DNA from: Ciona intestinalis
Taxonomy: Eukaryota; Chordata; Ascidiacea; Phlebobranchia; Cionidae
Direction: 5' to 3'
Length of the DNA: 64,000 nucleotides
Assembly (NCBI RefSeq): GCF_000224145.3
Contig: NC_020170.2
Span: 696,914 to 760,913, forward strand
Below the pieces are notes generated by a model that worked only from the letters and a program-made list of their open reading frames with translations, was not told the origin of the DNA and ran no database searches. Positions within the stretch are counted from its first letter, which is position 1, and each line of letters begins with the position of its first letter. A program made the position numbers and the translations under genes. Shown here one piece after another: positions 1-15,000 of the stretch.

Positions 1-21
1 CTAATAGTAAAATCAATTCAC

Positions 22-3000
22 CATTTGTTGGTAATGGTTGCCACCATCGAAATATTGTTGATTCTGTTTTTGCTCTGAGAGGAATCTGCAGCTTGATCAA
101 TGTTGGACTTTCTTGGTATGCATCAAAGTAAAGCTCCTTGTATAATCAATGTCAAGTTAATAGTTATATTCAATAAATAAACCTTTTTAAACAACTCCTT
201 TTAGGCAGATAGATTGGTATCAACATCTGAAGTAATTTTTAACAGATATGGATTTTTACAGGCATAACATTGATCTGAAAAGGGCTGATATAAAATCAAA
301 TTAAATCCCTGACAGAATTCCTCATTCTATCTAGTAATGACAGCAACTTTAAAATTGTTGGGTTGCCTTAAAATATATGTTATTTAGTAAAATGAATTGA
401 ATGGTCAACATTTTTTATGTTTGCGTGGTAATGCTGGTCATTATAACATAGGTGCCCCATTTTGTAAATGAGTTTAGCAACTTAGTTGTTGATTGCTGTT
501 TTTTTATGGCTGATAATTTAAATGATATTTTACTTATTAGTGACTACATGGGAGCAATGATGTGTGATGTCACAAGAGCTCTTAACATTAAGCGATCTAA
601 AAAATATGAGCCTCAGTTTCATTATATTTACCTTAATTAACTTCCATGTAATCCCATTATCATTCGAATATTGGAAAAGAATTCCTTCATCACGAATAGT
701 TGGAGCCAAACATTCTTCATCATTTAACGAATTTCCAAGTTTTAGATAAAATTGGACAAGTCTGAAAAAAAATCGAAAATGGCTTGAATTTAATAAATGA
801 CTGTAACCTTTTTACCCATGCCTGAGGGTAACAACAGTTGTTATAACATGGTTGTTTTGTATCATGAACCTGTATAATCTAAGAAAAAGATGGTCCTATT
901 CTATGTGCCAATACCTCGAACGATTTTAAAACTATGGTTGGTGGAAAAGTTGTTTGCATGATTATATAAATTGTTACCTCTACCTGATATTAGTTGTGTT
1001 TATTGGATTGGTTTGTAACAATCTTGTTCCTTCTCCACCAAAGTAAATCGACTTTCCACTTTTTATGTTTCCACAGCCATTCCCAAGCTTACCACCACGC
1101 ATGTAATGAAAGTAATCAGTGGAAAGTTCATTAAAATTAACAGAAAATCCATCCAGACTGTTTCTTAAAGGTGAACAAGATCCAAAACTGTCACCTGATA
1201 TAAATGTTAGATACTGCCAGCGTTTTCAAGAAATACAGCTAGTTAGATTTTTTTGTTCTGTTTGAGGATAAATCTGTTTTTACTCTGAAGTTAACTTGAA
1301 TCTAACAATAAAAAAACAGTACCAAACAGGAAATTGCTTTAAAAGATTTATTTCAATCATGCCTGGTTATAGTAGAGAGTTATTTGCTATCGGCAAATCA
1401 TTGTGTTAAATAGAATAATTTATAGTATGGTACTAACAGTTTGAAAATTACTATAAAAGAATGTGCCATCTTTTTTTCTGATATTTAATAATAATTTTGT
1501 ACAAAAATATTCTAAACAATGTCAATCCTTAAAACATTTTTTATTAAACGTTAAAATAACATCATCATCTACATAACTTACTTTCATATCCAGAATCACA
1601 GATACATTGTGGTTGGTTGGAACTATTATAAGTACAAACACCATGTCCACTGCAATGTTTCACACAATTTGGTCCGATGTAAACATTATGGATTGCCCAG
1701 TCCAGTGGTTCATTTTCAATGCGTTGAGTCCAGCGGAATCGAGATGGTCTGAATGCAAAGAAAAATATAGAAAAAATAAACGAAAAAGAAAGATTTATTA
1801 AAGAATAAATAGACAAGCAAAACAACTAATGGGGAATTGATAGAGATGTACTGAAAGATTTAACCTGCGAACTAAATTAAAGTTCAAAATGTATAGCAAT
1901 AATTAGAAATATTTTTAAAGATAATGTGTTCATGATTATTGCTGTTAAACAGTTACACATTTTTTGGTTTATTCACAATTATGTAGTAGAAATGTATAAG
2001 TTGCTTTAATGAAAAGATTTAGTGACAATTGACCGGACAGGACAAAAGGTTTTAGTAGATAGCTTTGTTTGTGAGTATAATTTGCCAAAATTTCTGTTGA
2101 AATAAGATTCAAAAAATTTGTTAGGCAAATTACGCACATTATGCACGCTTTTCAATTGATAATCTCTGTTTTCTGCATATCTACATTTTATCAACAATAG
2201 ATATAAAAACATTCAATTTTTTCAAAACACAACTTACGCTTCAGCAATCATGGGAAGCACAGGTATCACAACAGTTTTCCACTCATCATAATCACCAGCG
2301 TGATATTGACTTGATTCACGCAGCTCACGTGAAGCTCCCGTGCATAGATGAGATGTAGAATCTTCTGGACTATGAGAAGATAAATCTTCTTCTGTTAGCG
2401 ATCGTCCATTAGGATAACATGAGTGACGAACATAATCCCACGTGTGTCCACCATCATGACTATACTCAAGTCGAACTGGATTCTCAAATGAAAAATTCTT
2501 GGAGCAACCAATGTTGATCTATTATGTAAAATATTGTTACCAGACATAACATGAATCCAAAACATCTTATCTGCAAATTTATTTTGTAACTAAACTTATA
2601 TTCAGGTTGACTTTATCAGAGCAAAAGAAAGAATACAAGTTTTGTGTTGAAATGCAATAACAAAAATAAATATTTGCTGAGAAAGTTTTAAGATCTTTTT
2701 TCTAGTTAAAACATTTTCGTGCTCGTTCATGAACAAAATAAACTATCATACTAGTTTATGATTGTATACGCCTTATGTTTATTGAGTCTGTAATTATTTT
2801 CTGCTAACCTGAAATTGAATGACATCACCAGCTTTCAAGAAGATATCCTTGGTCATTGCAAATCGATCTCCTTTCAATTTATTGAAAACAAATGACCCGT
2901 TACGAGGAGAACAAAAATCAACCCAATTTCCAATGTTTGAAAAAGTTGTGAAAATATTTTCCTGCCAATTATTACATAAAATATTGATCAGTACGTAGCA

Positions 3001-6000
3001 GTTACACCATTGTGTTTAACAAAACCAAAAACACTTGAAACAAGAAAACTAGAGTAAATGACAATACAAAATTAAACCAAACAAATGAACTCTATTAAAG
3101 TCACTTATAACTAAACTGTTAGTAAAAGTTTGAAAAAATATTATACAAACTTAACAAAAAAAACGATTTTATTCTTAAAAATATTTTTTACTAATAATAA
3201 AGCACATATAACAAAATGAAAATCTGATTTAATCCAAACCTTTAGTTGAACTTCATGCAGTTGAAGGTTATCATGAGGTTGTTGAAAATCTGCTGACTCA
3301 TCCAATCTAGCATCATCATTCAGCATTCTTTCACCAATAAAAATATCATCAAGCGACCACGTGTCTTCACCTTTGCCCTACAATCAACAAATGAATGTAT
3401 GGTCAAAAACTTTGTCAAATAAAACAAGTATATGCAAGATAGATATACATTGGGGAGGGTAGACTTTTACATACAATTTTTAATGAATGAGTGTTACTCT
3501 TATACCCCGAGGTAGTGGGGTACTGACAGACGTTATAACACGGTTATAACAAGCTGTTCTGCTTCATACACCTCGTGCCCGCCTACAAGTTAAAACAAGA
3601 TTCACAAATGTTACTTTGTAAGTAAGTATTTTTTTGTTATTTTTTAAATAACAATTTAGACAAATCATAATACACCACTGGGTTGGGGCAATTGTCATAC
3701 AACCATGCCTATTGTCAAGTGTATTTAGTCACTTCATACCAACATACATGTTGTGTTTATAAAACTAATCTCGCTGTAAAACATAGGCTCGCTTTCATAC
3801 CCAACAAATATGTCTATTAATACTCACATACATACGATACATATTATTACTGATCACCTTATTTTCAGGTTGCCACCACCTAAACCTTGTATGATGTGTT
3901 CTTGCTGTTGTAGGTATAGGAATATTGATATAAGTTGGTGTAGGGTAACTACTGTAATAAAATTCCTGAATAAACTTCCAGGTTGCTCCACCATTAGTTG
4001 AATATTGAAGAATTACACCTGGTATGAAATATATCTGTTACAGCTTTTTTGTTAAAATATAGTAAAAATGGTACATAGGCCTACAAGCAAAGATGTATCT
4101 TTACTTGCTTTTATATATTAGAACACTTGATGTATTGTTTAATAAATTAATAAGTATTTATATATTGTTAATCTTAATAAAACCTTAAAATTATTTTATT
4201 TTTTTTATTTTACCCGGTCGTTTAGTGTTTTATTTTTTAGTCATTCAGCATAAATGTATAAGATGTTAATTGTGTTGGTTAAAAAATTATATTTTTCATT
4301 AATTTAATAGAAAAAAAGGTATATCAGTAAATCAAGCATAATATATCATAGTTACCATTCGTTCGAGATAATGTATAATTACAATTGCCACCTCCTATTT
4401 GAAGATAAAACTGGATCTGCCCACCAGATTGAACATTTAAATCTGGTGACTCAAGTTTCCTTAAGGTTGGCTAGTAACATAAGAAAGAAAAAAATGAAAA
4501 ATCTGTTTTGGTTTGTGTAGTGTAATATGAACTCTGTAAAACCGAATGAAATTTTTACACTGAACAGTTTTTTATTGTAATGATCAATTAAATTTTCTGT
4601 TTAAATTTAAACAAATCCATAAAAACAAAACTAATTTTATTTCTTTACAAAAAAAACAATATACATGGATAGTTTAAAAATTGTAATACTATTTTATTTA
4701 CAAAAAAAGTGTTTTCCTTTTGCATAGTTTAATTACTGAACTAATTAGTTTTGTTTATTTTTACTACATTAATATTCTTCTTAAACAAATCTGTAATCTT
4801 TGTAACTGCATATGTGGCCTATAAAAAGTTATGCTATGTAAAATGTTTTCTCCTACCCCAAATAAATGTAAGAACCCAGCTGATACCATTGGCCCACAAA
4901 CATTTGATACATTGCTGTACAAGCCAACAACACGAGCTCCAACCTGTTTCCAACCTTCCAAACTTCCAGTGTTGCCAAACGAGGTTTCAACAAAGTCAGG
5001 AAGTGGATTATTTGGTAAACACGTCATTCCTGAAAACCCTGGATCACAACTATGAAAAAAGAATAAAAAGTACAAATAGACAATAAATCATGCAAGTGTA
5101 GCACTGGGTATAATATGGGAAAGAATAAAATATTACCATTTTTAGTTTTAGAAACCTAAGAGCAGAAACCCAAGTAGGTGGTGCACCATATACATACTAC
5201 AAACAGCTTCAGGTTGACATGCATTTTACATAGTTTTAGCTTTAGTTGCACAAGAAAGATGCTTTTTATATCAGCAACAAATAATATAAATAAAATGTTT
5301 TTATTCTGTTTATCAAATATTATAAAAAAAAATATTTAAATGACCTAATGATTGTTATACATTTGCCACAGGAATGGATGTAAATGTAACTTACTTCATC
5401 TTCGCGTGGCCGGAAAATGACAGTCATTAAAACATAGGTGTTCTGTTTCATACATCTCATGCCAGCTTACAAGTTATGTTATTTTGTGGGTGATTTTTTT
5501 GGGATTTTTCCATTTGTTTTATGTATGGCTGATAATTTGGACAACCCATTAGTGACCACTGGGTTGGAGCAATTGCTGTTAAGTGTCTTGGCCAAGGTCA
5601 CATAAGCCCAGAATGACAGCAGCGACGAGCCTTGAACCCATTACTTCTGGGTTAGAGGCAGTCGTGCTAATCACTTTGCCATGGCACCGGTTCTACAAGC
5701 TTAATAGCAAGTAATACTATACCTAATAAAATAACACATAACCAGAATAAATAAAAACATAACTTACATGCATTGACCATTACGACACAGACCATGATTA
5801 TGGCAGAAGTTTGGACACCCTGGACCCATATAAACATTATCCACCGCCCATTCTTTATTGTTGTTTAACATGTCAGATTGCAAAATACGAATTCGTGTTG
5901 AATTTGACCTGGATTAAATTTAAATAAAAATTAAGCTATTTTTTTCTCTGTAAACCTCCCAAAAATTTATTTAAAATTTTTTGGCAATTTTACGCACTTT

Positions 6001-9000
6001 TTATTTTTAAAAACATCAACACCCAGCAAACATAATATAAACAGAGAAATCACAGCATTTTTTAAATTTTGGCTTTTGTATGTTTATTTATGCAATACTG
6101 ACTGTTAGGAAAAAATAGTAAAACGCTACTAAAACGAATTTCCTGTACTGGTTTTAGCAACATAGAAAGAAAATGACAATATAAGTTGTTGAACAAGAGT
6201 TAAATGCACTGATGGAGTCAATTATCAAATATATTTTTAATTTTTCTATAGCAACTTACCATGTGTGTTGTGGTAATGGGCCAATTGTCCTCACCCACTT
6301 TCTATATTCGCTTGCATATAGTACAGAGTTTTGGTGAAAATAAGGACCACACTTTCCACCAGGTGTACACAGCTGTATGAAAACAACAAAGTTTTAAAAT
6401 AAAGTAATTTCGGAAAACTCTTAAATTTTGCCTAAAGTTGCAAAATACATGGATAAGTCAAATAAACTGTTTAGTGTGGCAGTAAATTGTTTATGGTTTA
6501 TATGAGGATTGAATAAACTATATATTTTGCGAAAGTATTGTTACCTACAGTTATACCTAGTAAAATTTATATATTTTTGTACAAAAGGGTAACAGAAGCT
6601 AACACCAAGCCCAACTTAAATTTTGAATTTTCATACGATTAAGCAAGTAAAATATAACAGAACCAAATTCCATTTGCCGTTTAAACAAACATAAAAATAA
6701 CAAACTTGAGCAAGTCTGTTCCAAGTTCTTCCATGATTTGTTGAATATTGAAGTTCCAAGTGAGTCGTATCATCATCTATCTCATTTGCTTTCCTGGAAA
6801 CATTAGACCCACACCCCATGACCAACTCTGCTTGTAAAATGTAACCTTGGCTGATTTGAAAAGTTTGTGTTTCAGCAAAACGTATTTCACCATCATGCGG
6901 TTCTTCTAACTTTGGAAATCTGTGGATTAAGAAACATTCGATACAAAACAGTGGCATCATTTATCATACTTGTCAGAGATTTAATTGCTGTTTAATTACA
7001 CAGTATAATTTTGATTCAAGTTTGTATTGAATGGTACCATAACATAGTGGTTACAGTGCCCATGCGACCATAGGACATAATTTTAAACTAAATGCTGTTA
7101 GCATTGCAGGCTTTTATATGCATGCAGAATACACCCAATCACACTAACCTAATGGTCACCAATGGCTTGTTTTAGACAAAAAATAACTCACAAAGATACA
7201 TAATTGTAGTTGGTACCTCAAAAGTGAGCATGGTATGTATAAAGTCACTATATATAATACTTAATTAGACACCATGGTTATAATTCTGACCTTTTTTGCC
7301 AGACAAGTAAAAAGAAGTATCCAGTAACATATGTTTCTTGAAATGAATGAAAAAATAACTTACACTAAAACACGTTCTCTCCCACAGAAGTTACGAATTT
7401 TGCCCATGTGAAAATTGACTGATGTACTGTAGGCTGTTCGAAACAAAGTGGATGTGATGAGAATATCATCAAGTGCCCACACTGCAGTGTTGGATGGTTG
7501 CTCTGATTGCAACCACATAAACTGCACACCGTGGTTCCTCGCATCTTCTGGTAAAGTGATGCTGACGATTCTGTTCATACAATCAATTTTTAATTTAAAA
7601 TATTACATATCTACCCGTGAGTGTTATTGTTAAAGTACGTAAGTTTATTAGGGCAAGACATTTAACAGTAATTGCTCCAACCTAAAGGTCATTAACAGGT
7701 TAGTTGTTCACACATTTTATAAGTCTGAGTTGACCCTGTACAGAAGGGCAAATAAGTTATATTGGCGATACAATATAATGACAATCGACTTTTATAACAT
7801 AAATGCTTTATTTTCTGTATTTTCTGAGCAGACATATATGTTGATCAATAAATCAGACCTAGACATACTTAAGTTGCAGATTGTATGGCTGATAATTTAG
7901 ACAACCCTTTAGTGACCACTGGGTTGGAGCAATTGCCGTTAAGTGTCTTGCCCAAGGACACATACGCCCACAACGATGGCAGCGTCGAGCCTTGAACCCA
8001 TTACCTCTGGGTTACAGGCAGACGCGCTAACCACTATACCACGGCGCCGGACTATATGTTGTGCTATCTCACAAAACATTTTACCTCCGTCTTCCAATGT
8101 TTTGGGGTGAAATATGTTCCAACAGCTTCCACAAAACACCACCATCCACAGAATATTGAAGAACGATTCCTTCCCCTTCTCTACTTGGTGGTTGACAAGT
8201 TCCAGTGGTTGAATACCGACCAAGAAGTATGGTGAATTGCATGTATCTGGTTTATATAAGAAGTTGTTAACAATATAAAGTTTATGCAAGAATAGTAACA
8301 GTAATGACATATTATTTTGGGGGTTTTTTTTTTTTTTTCCCCCTGAAAGGGGGCCCCCTTACCAAAAATAAAATTTTTTCCCCCCCCCTTTTTGGAAAAA
8401 AAAAAAAAAAAAAAAAACTATTAACATAGAAATATTTGCCAACAACGTGGTAACAGGAAAAAACTAAAAATGGGACAGTTATTGTGCAAAACGTCATGTT
8501 TCTTACTTTAGACTAGTTGTGTTAAGAGGTTTTGTCATCAGCATTCTCTTTCCTTCGCCATCAAACACAAGAGCTTTTCCAGAGCTGATGATTCCACAGT
8601 GAAATCCAACCTCACCTCCATCAGCCTTTAAAATAAACATTCAAACATTAAACCATTATATTTTGGAAAGCAGACCAGTTTTACAGCATAAGGTTTTCAT
8701 AATCAGAAGTAACACTATTTTTGCTTTACTTTTTTTAAACAATAGATGTCAAATATTTAACTAAATGCTCTGGGTGCTACATTAACACACAGATAATATC
8801 CATGTGCGGGCAGTAAGTGCATAGAACCATTGCTTTATGTAAACTGTAACAAATGTTGTTTTCCAGCCACACAAGGATAAAGCAAGATACATTCTTTTAA
8901 TCATGTTTGCTACTATTATAGTTGTAGGCGTTTGCGCAAATCATATTTTAAACAAATATTTTTAACACAACATACTGGTTCAAATAAAGTATGATTCCAA

Positions 9001-12000
9001 ATTCCCAAATTGAAGTTTTCCGATAAGAATTGAGGTAACCTTCGTAAAGGGATTCTACAAGCATGACCTGTATATCCTTCATCGCATCTGAATAAAGAAA
9101 ATATTGAAATATTACAACTTAGTAGCACAGAGGTTAAAGTGCCTGGATATAAACAACATGAACCAGGTTCGAGGCTGATCGCTTCCACCATTGTGTACAG
9201 GGCCCAAAATAAAAATACCATTACCAAATAAATTGAATACATGATAACTCTTAAGCGAGATTAAAGTTTATAAAAAAAAAACAAGTTAAGACTGTCAATG
9301 CCCCTTCACACAAGGACAAATAATATTAGTTACTCCTCCTTACAATTTCACTTAATACTGACTGCTAAAAATTTGGAGGAAAAAAAGTTGAAAATAAAGT
9401 TTTAAACGATGATATTTTATTAATCAAGGTTTATATTCTTTACCTGCATCCATTCAAAGTACAAAAGCCATTGTTACTGCATAATAAAGGACAAGTTCGA
9501 TCAGATCCGACATAAACATCATCAATCGCCCATTGTGATGTCACATTCGATCTTTGTTCCAACCATCGAAACCTCGTAGCAGTAGTCAATGCGGATTCAG
9601 GAAGTGGGATTGTAACTCTTCTCCAGCTATTAATATTTCATTTGTCTTGGTTTATAATTGGTTTATTTTGCACTATAGCCATAACTGTTCTATACATTTA
9701 GTAGTTCAAACTATAAATATGATATGTAACTTAAATGTGGCCATGATCTAGCACTTATACTGTTAAATGATTCTTGTTCCATCATTACAGAGTATACAAA
9801 GTGAAGTTTAAAAAAGTAATAAAGTAAAAGGCAGAAAAGAAAACCCAACTACAGTGGCGCCAAATTGATTGATATTTTGCCAATACCCAACATCACCAGT
9901 CCATAACTCACAGAGAATCCAGCCAAATTATAAATTGGTACACTGTTAGTTTGACTTAATTTTTGTAAAGTTAAAAAAAAGAAATTTGGACAAGCTTTTC
10001 CTAATTACATATACAAAGTAATTTGTTTAAAAGAATAATATAAAAGGATTTTGAAATAGAATATCACATTGAATAGTAGGAACAAATACCTTGAATATGC
10101 ATCACTATCATACACAGTGTTCTGCCACCAAAAATGACCAGGACAAGAACCAGGCAAGCATTCATTTTGTAGCAAAAGCCAGGTACGTCCATGGTCTGTA
10201 GAGTACTGGACTTCAACACTGTAAATACGATACATTGTAAACACCAGAATCATAGAAACACTGACTACTCAAACCATAAAATATGCTTTAAAGTTTTTAT
10301 TTTTAAATAAAATATATATATTTTAGACTTTACTTATAACAAGTGAGCTGTTACATTTGTTTTATAACTTGGTAAACAAAACAATATTAATGGTGTTTTA
10401 AAGTTTTATAAAAAAATAAAAAAGACCAATAAAAGTAAAGTTTCAGGTCAAAATGGACAGACTATAAATAAACAATGTACAAAATCACCTACCCTTGCAA
10501 AAAAAACTTTTTGTTTGCATCTATTTGCAACTAATGCACCCTATACTAAATGGCAATTTCAATCCCCAAAACTGTCAAAATTATAAGAAACATGGATGCA
10601 AAACTTTTACATACAAAACTGATCTTGCAAGACATCAGTGTAATTTATGCATTTAGACATCAAATGCATTTTCTTTTTTACAAAACAAGGCATTACCGTT
10701 AAACACCATACCTTGATGTATGAGCATGACCACAAGCTAAGTTAATAGAGAACTGCATGAAGTAATGATTATCAATCTGTTTATCAACGAGTGTAAATGA
10801 GTCCACCCCCCACACATTGACATCCCTCCCACCGTGATCCTCTTGACTGAAACAAATATTTGTTCCTGGAGTTCGAGCACGACGAGGAATCGGGACAACA
10901 ACTTTTCGACAGTTCTGAATAAATACCGTTTTATTTGGTTTTCTGTGATTTTTAGCAAAATATTTTTATCTAGAATGTGTCTAATCATGGAAAGTTTTAA
11001 ACGCATAATGCTCACGCAATCATTAAAATTCTAAATTTGTTGAAATTATGTTAAAGTGTTCAATAAAAAAAAGTGGTAGATATATATTAAAACTGCATGA
11101 ATAATTCCTGTCGGGCATTTCATAAATTTTTGCTCTCCTTGAAATGTTTTGTTGGCCTGTTTCTCTAATAAAGTTGACCTGAATGAAACGTCGCAACATT
11201 TTGACAAAAAGTAAATTTGCGGAAGAGCTTTCAGTTTTGTATCACAACTACTTTATGAAAGCTTAACCATAACTTTTTATCACTGCTTAAATAATACTAT
11301 ATGCTTTATGCTATAAATAAACCACTGACCTGGTATGCATCATAGTGGAAACGTTTCACGTTGTGTCTTACATCATTTTGTACAAAGAAATATTGGATAT
11401 CCATGGAATGAGAAGAACTTCGTGAGCAGTTGCTTCCTCCTATATTATACTTTATTTATATTTCAATATAAAGTAAGAATGAATGAATGTCAATTATTTA
11501 TCTTCGATTGGCAGGGCAACATTAAAAGTTATACCACAAGTATTATATTTCACATACCCAATGAGACATCAAGCTATTACAGATTGCTTTATTATGCCTT
11601 GTAGCCAACTGCAGCGAAACACATACCTATAGTGAGATAAAAAGTTGCAGCAACTTTTGAGGTAAGATCAACGTCAGTGTTGGTGCAGTAACTACGTGAA
11701 CCAGGTCCATTAAACACACGAACCATCTCATTAGGGTTGTGACCACAAGCTCCCTTAATAATAGTTCCACCTCTGTAAGGAACAATTTCCATTGTTTTAA
11801 GTGGTTATATATAACAGATGATTGGGGGGTGTTTAGGAAATTTCTAATACATTGAGATACGTTTATAAGGTCGTAGCTTCAACAATGATGAATTAATATA
11901 TAATTTTATTGCAATCATGGTTTAAAGTGTCTCACAACTAACTTTAACATATGTTGTGCTTTCTGTGTTTTAGTGGGTTTGGGCTAAAAACCAACTCTGC

Positions 12001-15000
12001 CCTCACCACAAATTTCTTTTTCTTTTATACAATGAATAAAAGTACCTTGCTTTATTTTTGCGTTGCTAGAAAATGACAATCATTATAACATGAGTGTTCT
12101 ATTTTATACTTACGAGTTAGCACATGTGTCACTTTCTGAGTGGATGTTTTTATATATTGTATGGCTGACAACTTAGACAAACCATTAGTGACTACTGGCT
12201 TGGAACAACTGCCATTTAGTATCTTGCCCAAGAACACATATGCTCACAATGGTAGCAATGGCGTGCCTTGGAACCATTACCTCAGAGTTAGAGGCATGCG
12301 CGCTAACCAACTGTGCTATGGTGCCAGACAAGTCTTAATATTGTGCCGTGATAGCTGGAGGTTAAAATCAATGCATGAAGAATCACCTTCGGATCATGTT
12401 TATGATGGGAGTCCCTTTGTTGGCTCCGTGAGATAAATCAACATCTGTTGTTGTTGCTGATGTTGGGGAGTCATGTTCAGGAAACATCATGGAGTTACTG
12501 TGACCACATCTCGACTAAATCATAATGGTTGGTTGTTTATATGGAGTTGTACTTAAATAATTATCCTTAGTTAAAGAGATTCTGGGAGTTAAGGGAATAT
12601 ATAATTTCCTTTCCAGCTTTTTTTCTAAACTTAAAGTAAATTTTAAGGTTTTATAACAGTGGTTTATAAAGCTATTATTTTACAACTTACACCTACTGGC
12701 AAGTTCATTTGTAAAGGTCAACATAGCCCCACATATTGTACTTTTTAAAACAGGTGTTTATCAATAGAACTGCAACTAAAAAAATGTAACATTATAATCA
12801 GGATTGGATTTTTTAGACCACATTTTCTGGAACTATATGTTAACTCAGATAATAGACAATAAAAAAATATTTCATGCAAGGCGCCCCAGTAGCTGTGGGT
12901 GAAAAGCAGCATTTAGTTTAATTTGCTTACAGTGATGTCTGCACCAGGTAAAAACAACCAGTTATCGTCATTAGCCGGATCCATGTCATCTTGAACATAT
13001 TGTGGTCGATTCAGCTCACTGAGGATCGCAACATCATCCAACCACCAACAACTTTCATCAGTTGTAAAAGTGACTTCTTCTGAAAATTGTATTTCTACAT
13101 TTGGCTGCTCTGCATCTGTAGGTATCATCGCCACATGTACAACACCATGACCACTTGATTCAACTGATCTGTTGGATTAGATTTATAACTGAATATAAAT
13201 TAATGCACTCGTAAATTAATGGATAAGACATAAATTAAAGCACCCGCTTACATGTGAAAAAAGGTCACACATTAACAAAATTATAGAAGTAGATAGTTAA
13301 TACAATCCATGTTTGTTTTACTTAACGTCTATTTATGTCAAATAAAGGAAATAAGATTTACATAGTATCAATTTATTCCAGAATTGTTTTGTAACTTACG
13401 GAACAACGTATAGAGTTGTCCATCTTGATGAAGTGGATTGTGTTTTGTATGATACAATAATTTGGTTCGTTGTTGGAGAACATGTTCCACTTCCTTGACA
13501 AATGCGAATAAAATGTTAATTTACTGCAATACTAAAGCTTTTACAAACTGAATGATAATTATTATTAAATAAAACTTGTTAAAATATACCTAGCTATTTG
13601 TAGTATGGTTTTAAACTTTAAATGTAAAAAATAACCAGACATAAATCAATTTGGTTTCAGTAGTTTAAACTAAAAGATTCGAAATAAATATATAAGTATA
13701 TGACACCAAAACATTAAGGTTTAACAGCAAAAACATTATGAGACCAAAACATTAAGGTTTAATAGGTAAATATCGATGGTATAGATCTATTAACTAATAT
13801 TTTAATAAAAACAAAAGTTCCCATGAATGGACATGTCATACACCTGTCAGCATCTCATGGCATTGCAAATGAATCAATAATTTATAATACAATCTACATC
13901 ATTATAAAACAGAAGATCAGCTTTTCCAAATTAGATATATCATATGGTTGAATCAGCAATTAAATAATAAATCTTAGTTACTCACCCACTGCGAACTCTA
14001 GAGTTGAAGCAGATGTTAAATTCAATGGCTTAGTAACAAGTGTGTTAGAATGACTGTTACAAAACAAAGCAGATGGATTATCTGATATAACACCACATGT
14101 GTTGCTGAATGTAACGTCAACTGCACGTTCAGTGTTCCTGTTAAAACGTAAACATTTATTACTTATTTATCCTTGAGTGACAGCCGTATACAGTTTTATA
14201 CGTGTTTGATTTTTTCTGTTTTTTTTTTATGTAAATAACTTAAGCGACTTGTTAAAATTTCCATTTTGCTGTTGAACGTTTTACAAAAGGACACCCACAC
14301 AATACAATGGTCTTTGCATCAAACTTCTAAACTTGTATCTTCTGGGTATTGAATGAATGAATGTAACTAACTTTATGCTTGTGTAGCCGGAAAACGACAG
14401 TCGTTATAACATGGCTGTTCATACACCTCAGGCCAACTTACGAGTTCCCAAGTATGTTGTTTTTTGTAGATTTTTTTATTTTTTTTTTGTGTGGCAAACA
14501 ATTTGGACAACCCATCAGTGATCACTGGGTTGGAGCAATTGCCGTTAAGTGTCTTGCCCAAGGACACATATGCTCACAACGGTAGCAGCGACGAGCCTTG
14601 AACCCATTACCTCGGGGTTACAGGTAGGCGCGCTAACCACATTGTTTGGCGCTGGATTACACATTACACAAATAATATATCCAGGTTGCACATACATTAT
14701 TAAACACATTCCTTCTTGTGTATAACATGTGTTTTAAACCTTGTGTCAAACATAAGTAGATGAATATAATTCTTTATATAAGACCTGGCCTCTCATACAG
14801 CGATGATTTATGGTAGCCCTATAGGTTTATTATGTCACAGGTAATAGTGATAAAAACAGTTTGTGACGTTAACTTATTATTTCTGCTTACCAGTTATTCG
14901 AAAGAGATCCCAAATTGAAATTTTCACGAAATATAAATGAAGTTGAAACGGCCGCTAAATAAAATATCTTTGGTTAAGCCAATACTTTTAAGCAAGTGTT

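Noticed and set aside
7985..8050. Possible tRNA gene on the minus strand
   Set aside because: A and B boxes are present, but the sequence continues into a dispersed repeat and does not form a clean cloverleaf by eye, so it was called a SINE head.
8312..8497. Lys/Phe-rich open frame
   Set aside because: It is a product of the homopolymer block, with no homology.
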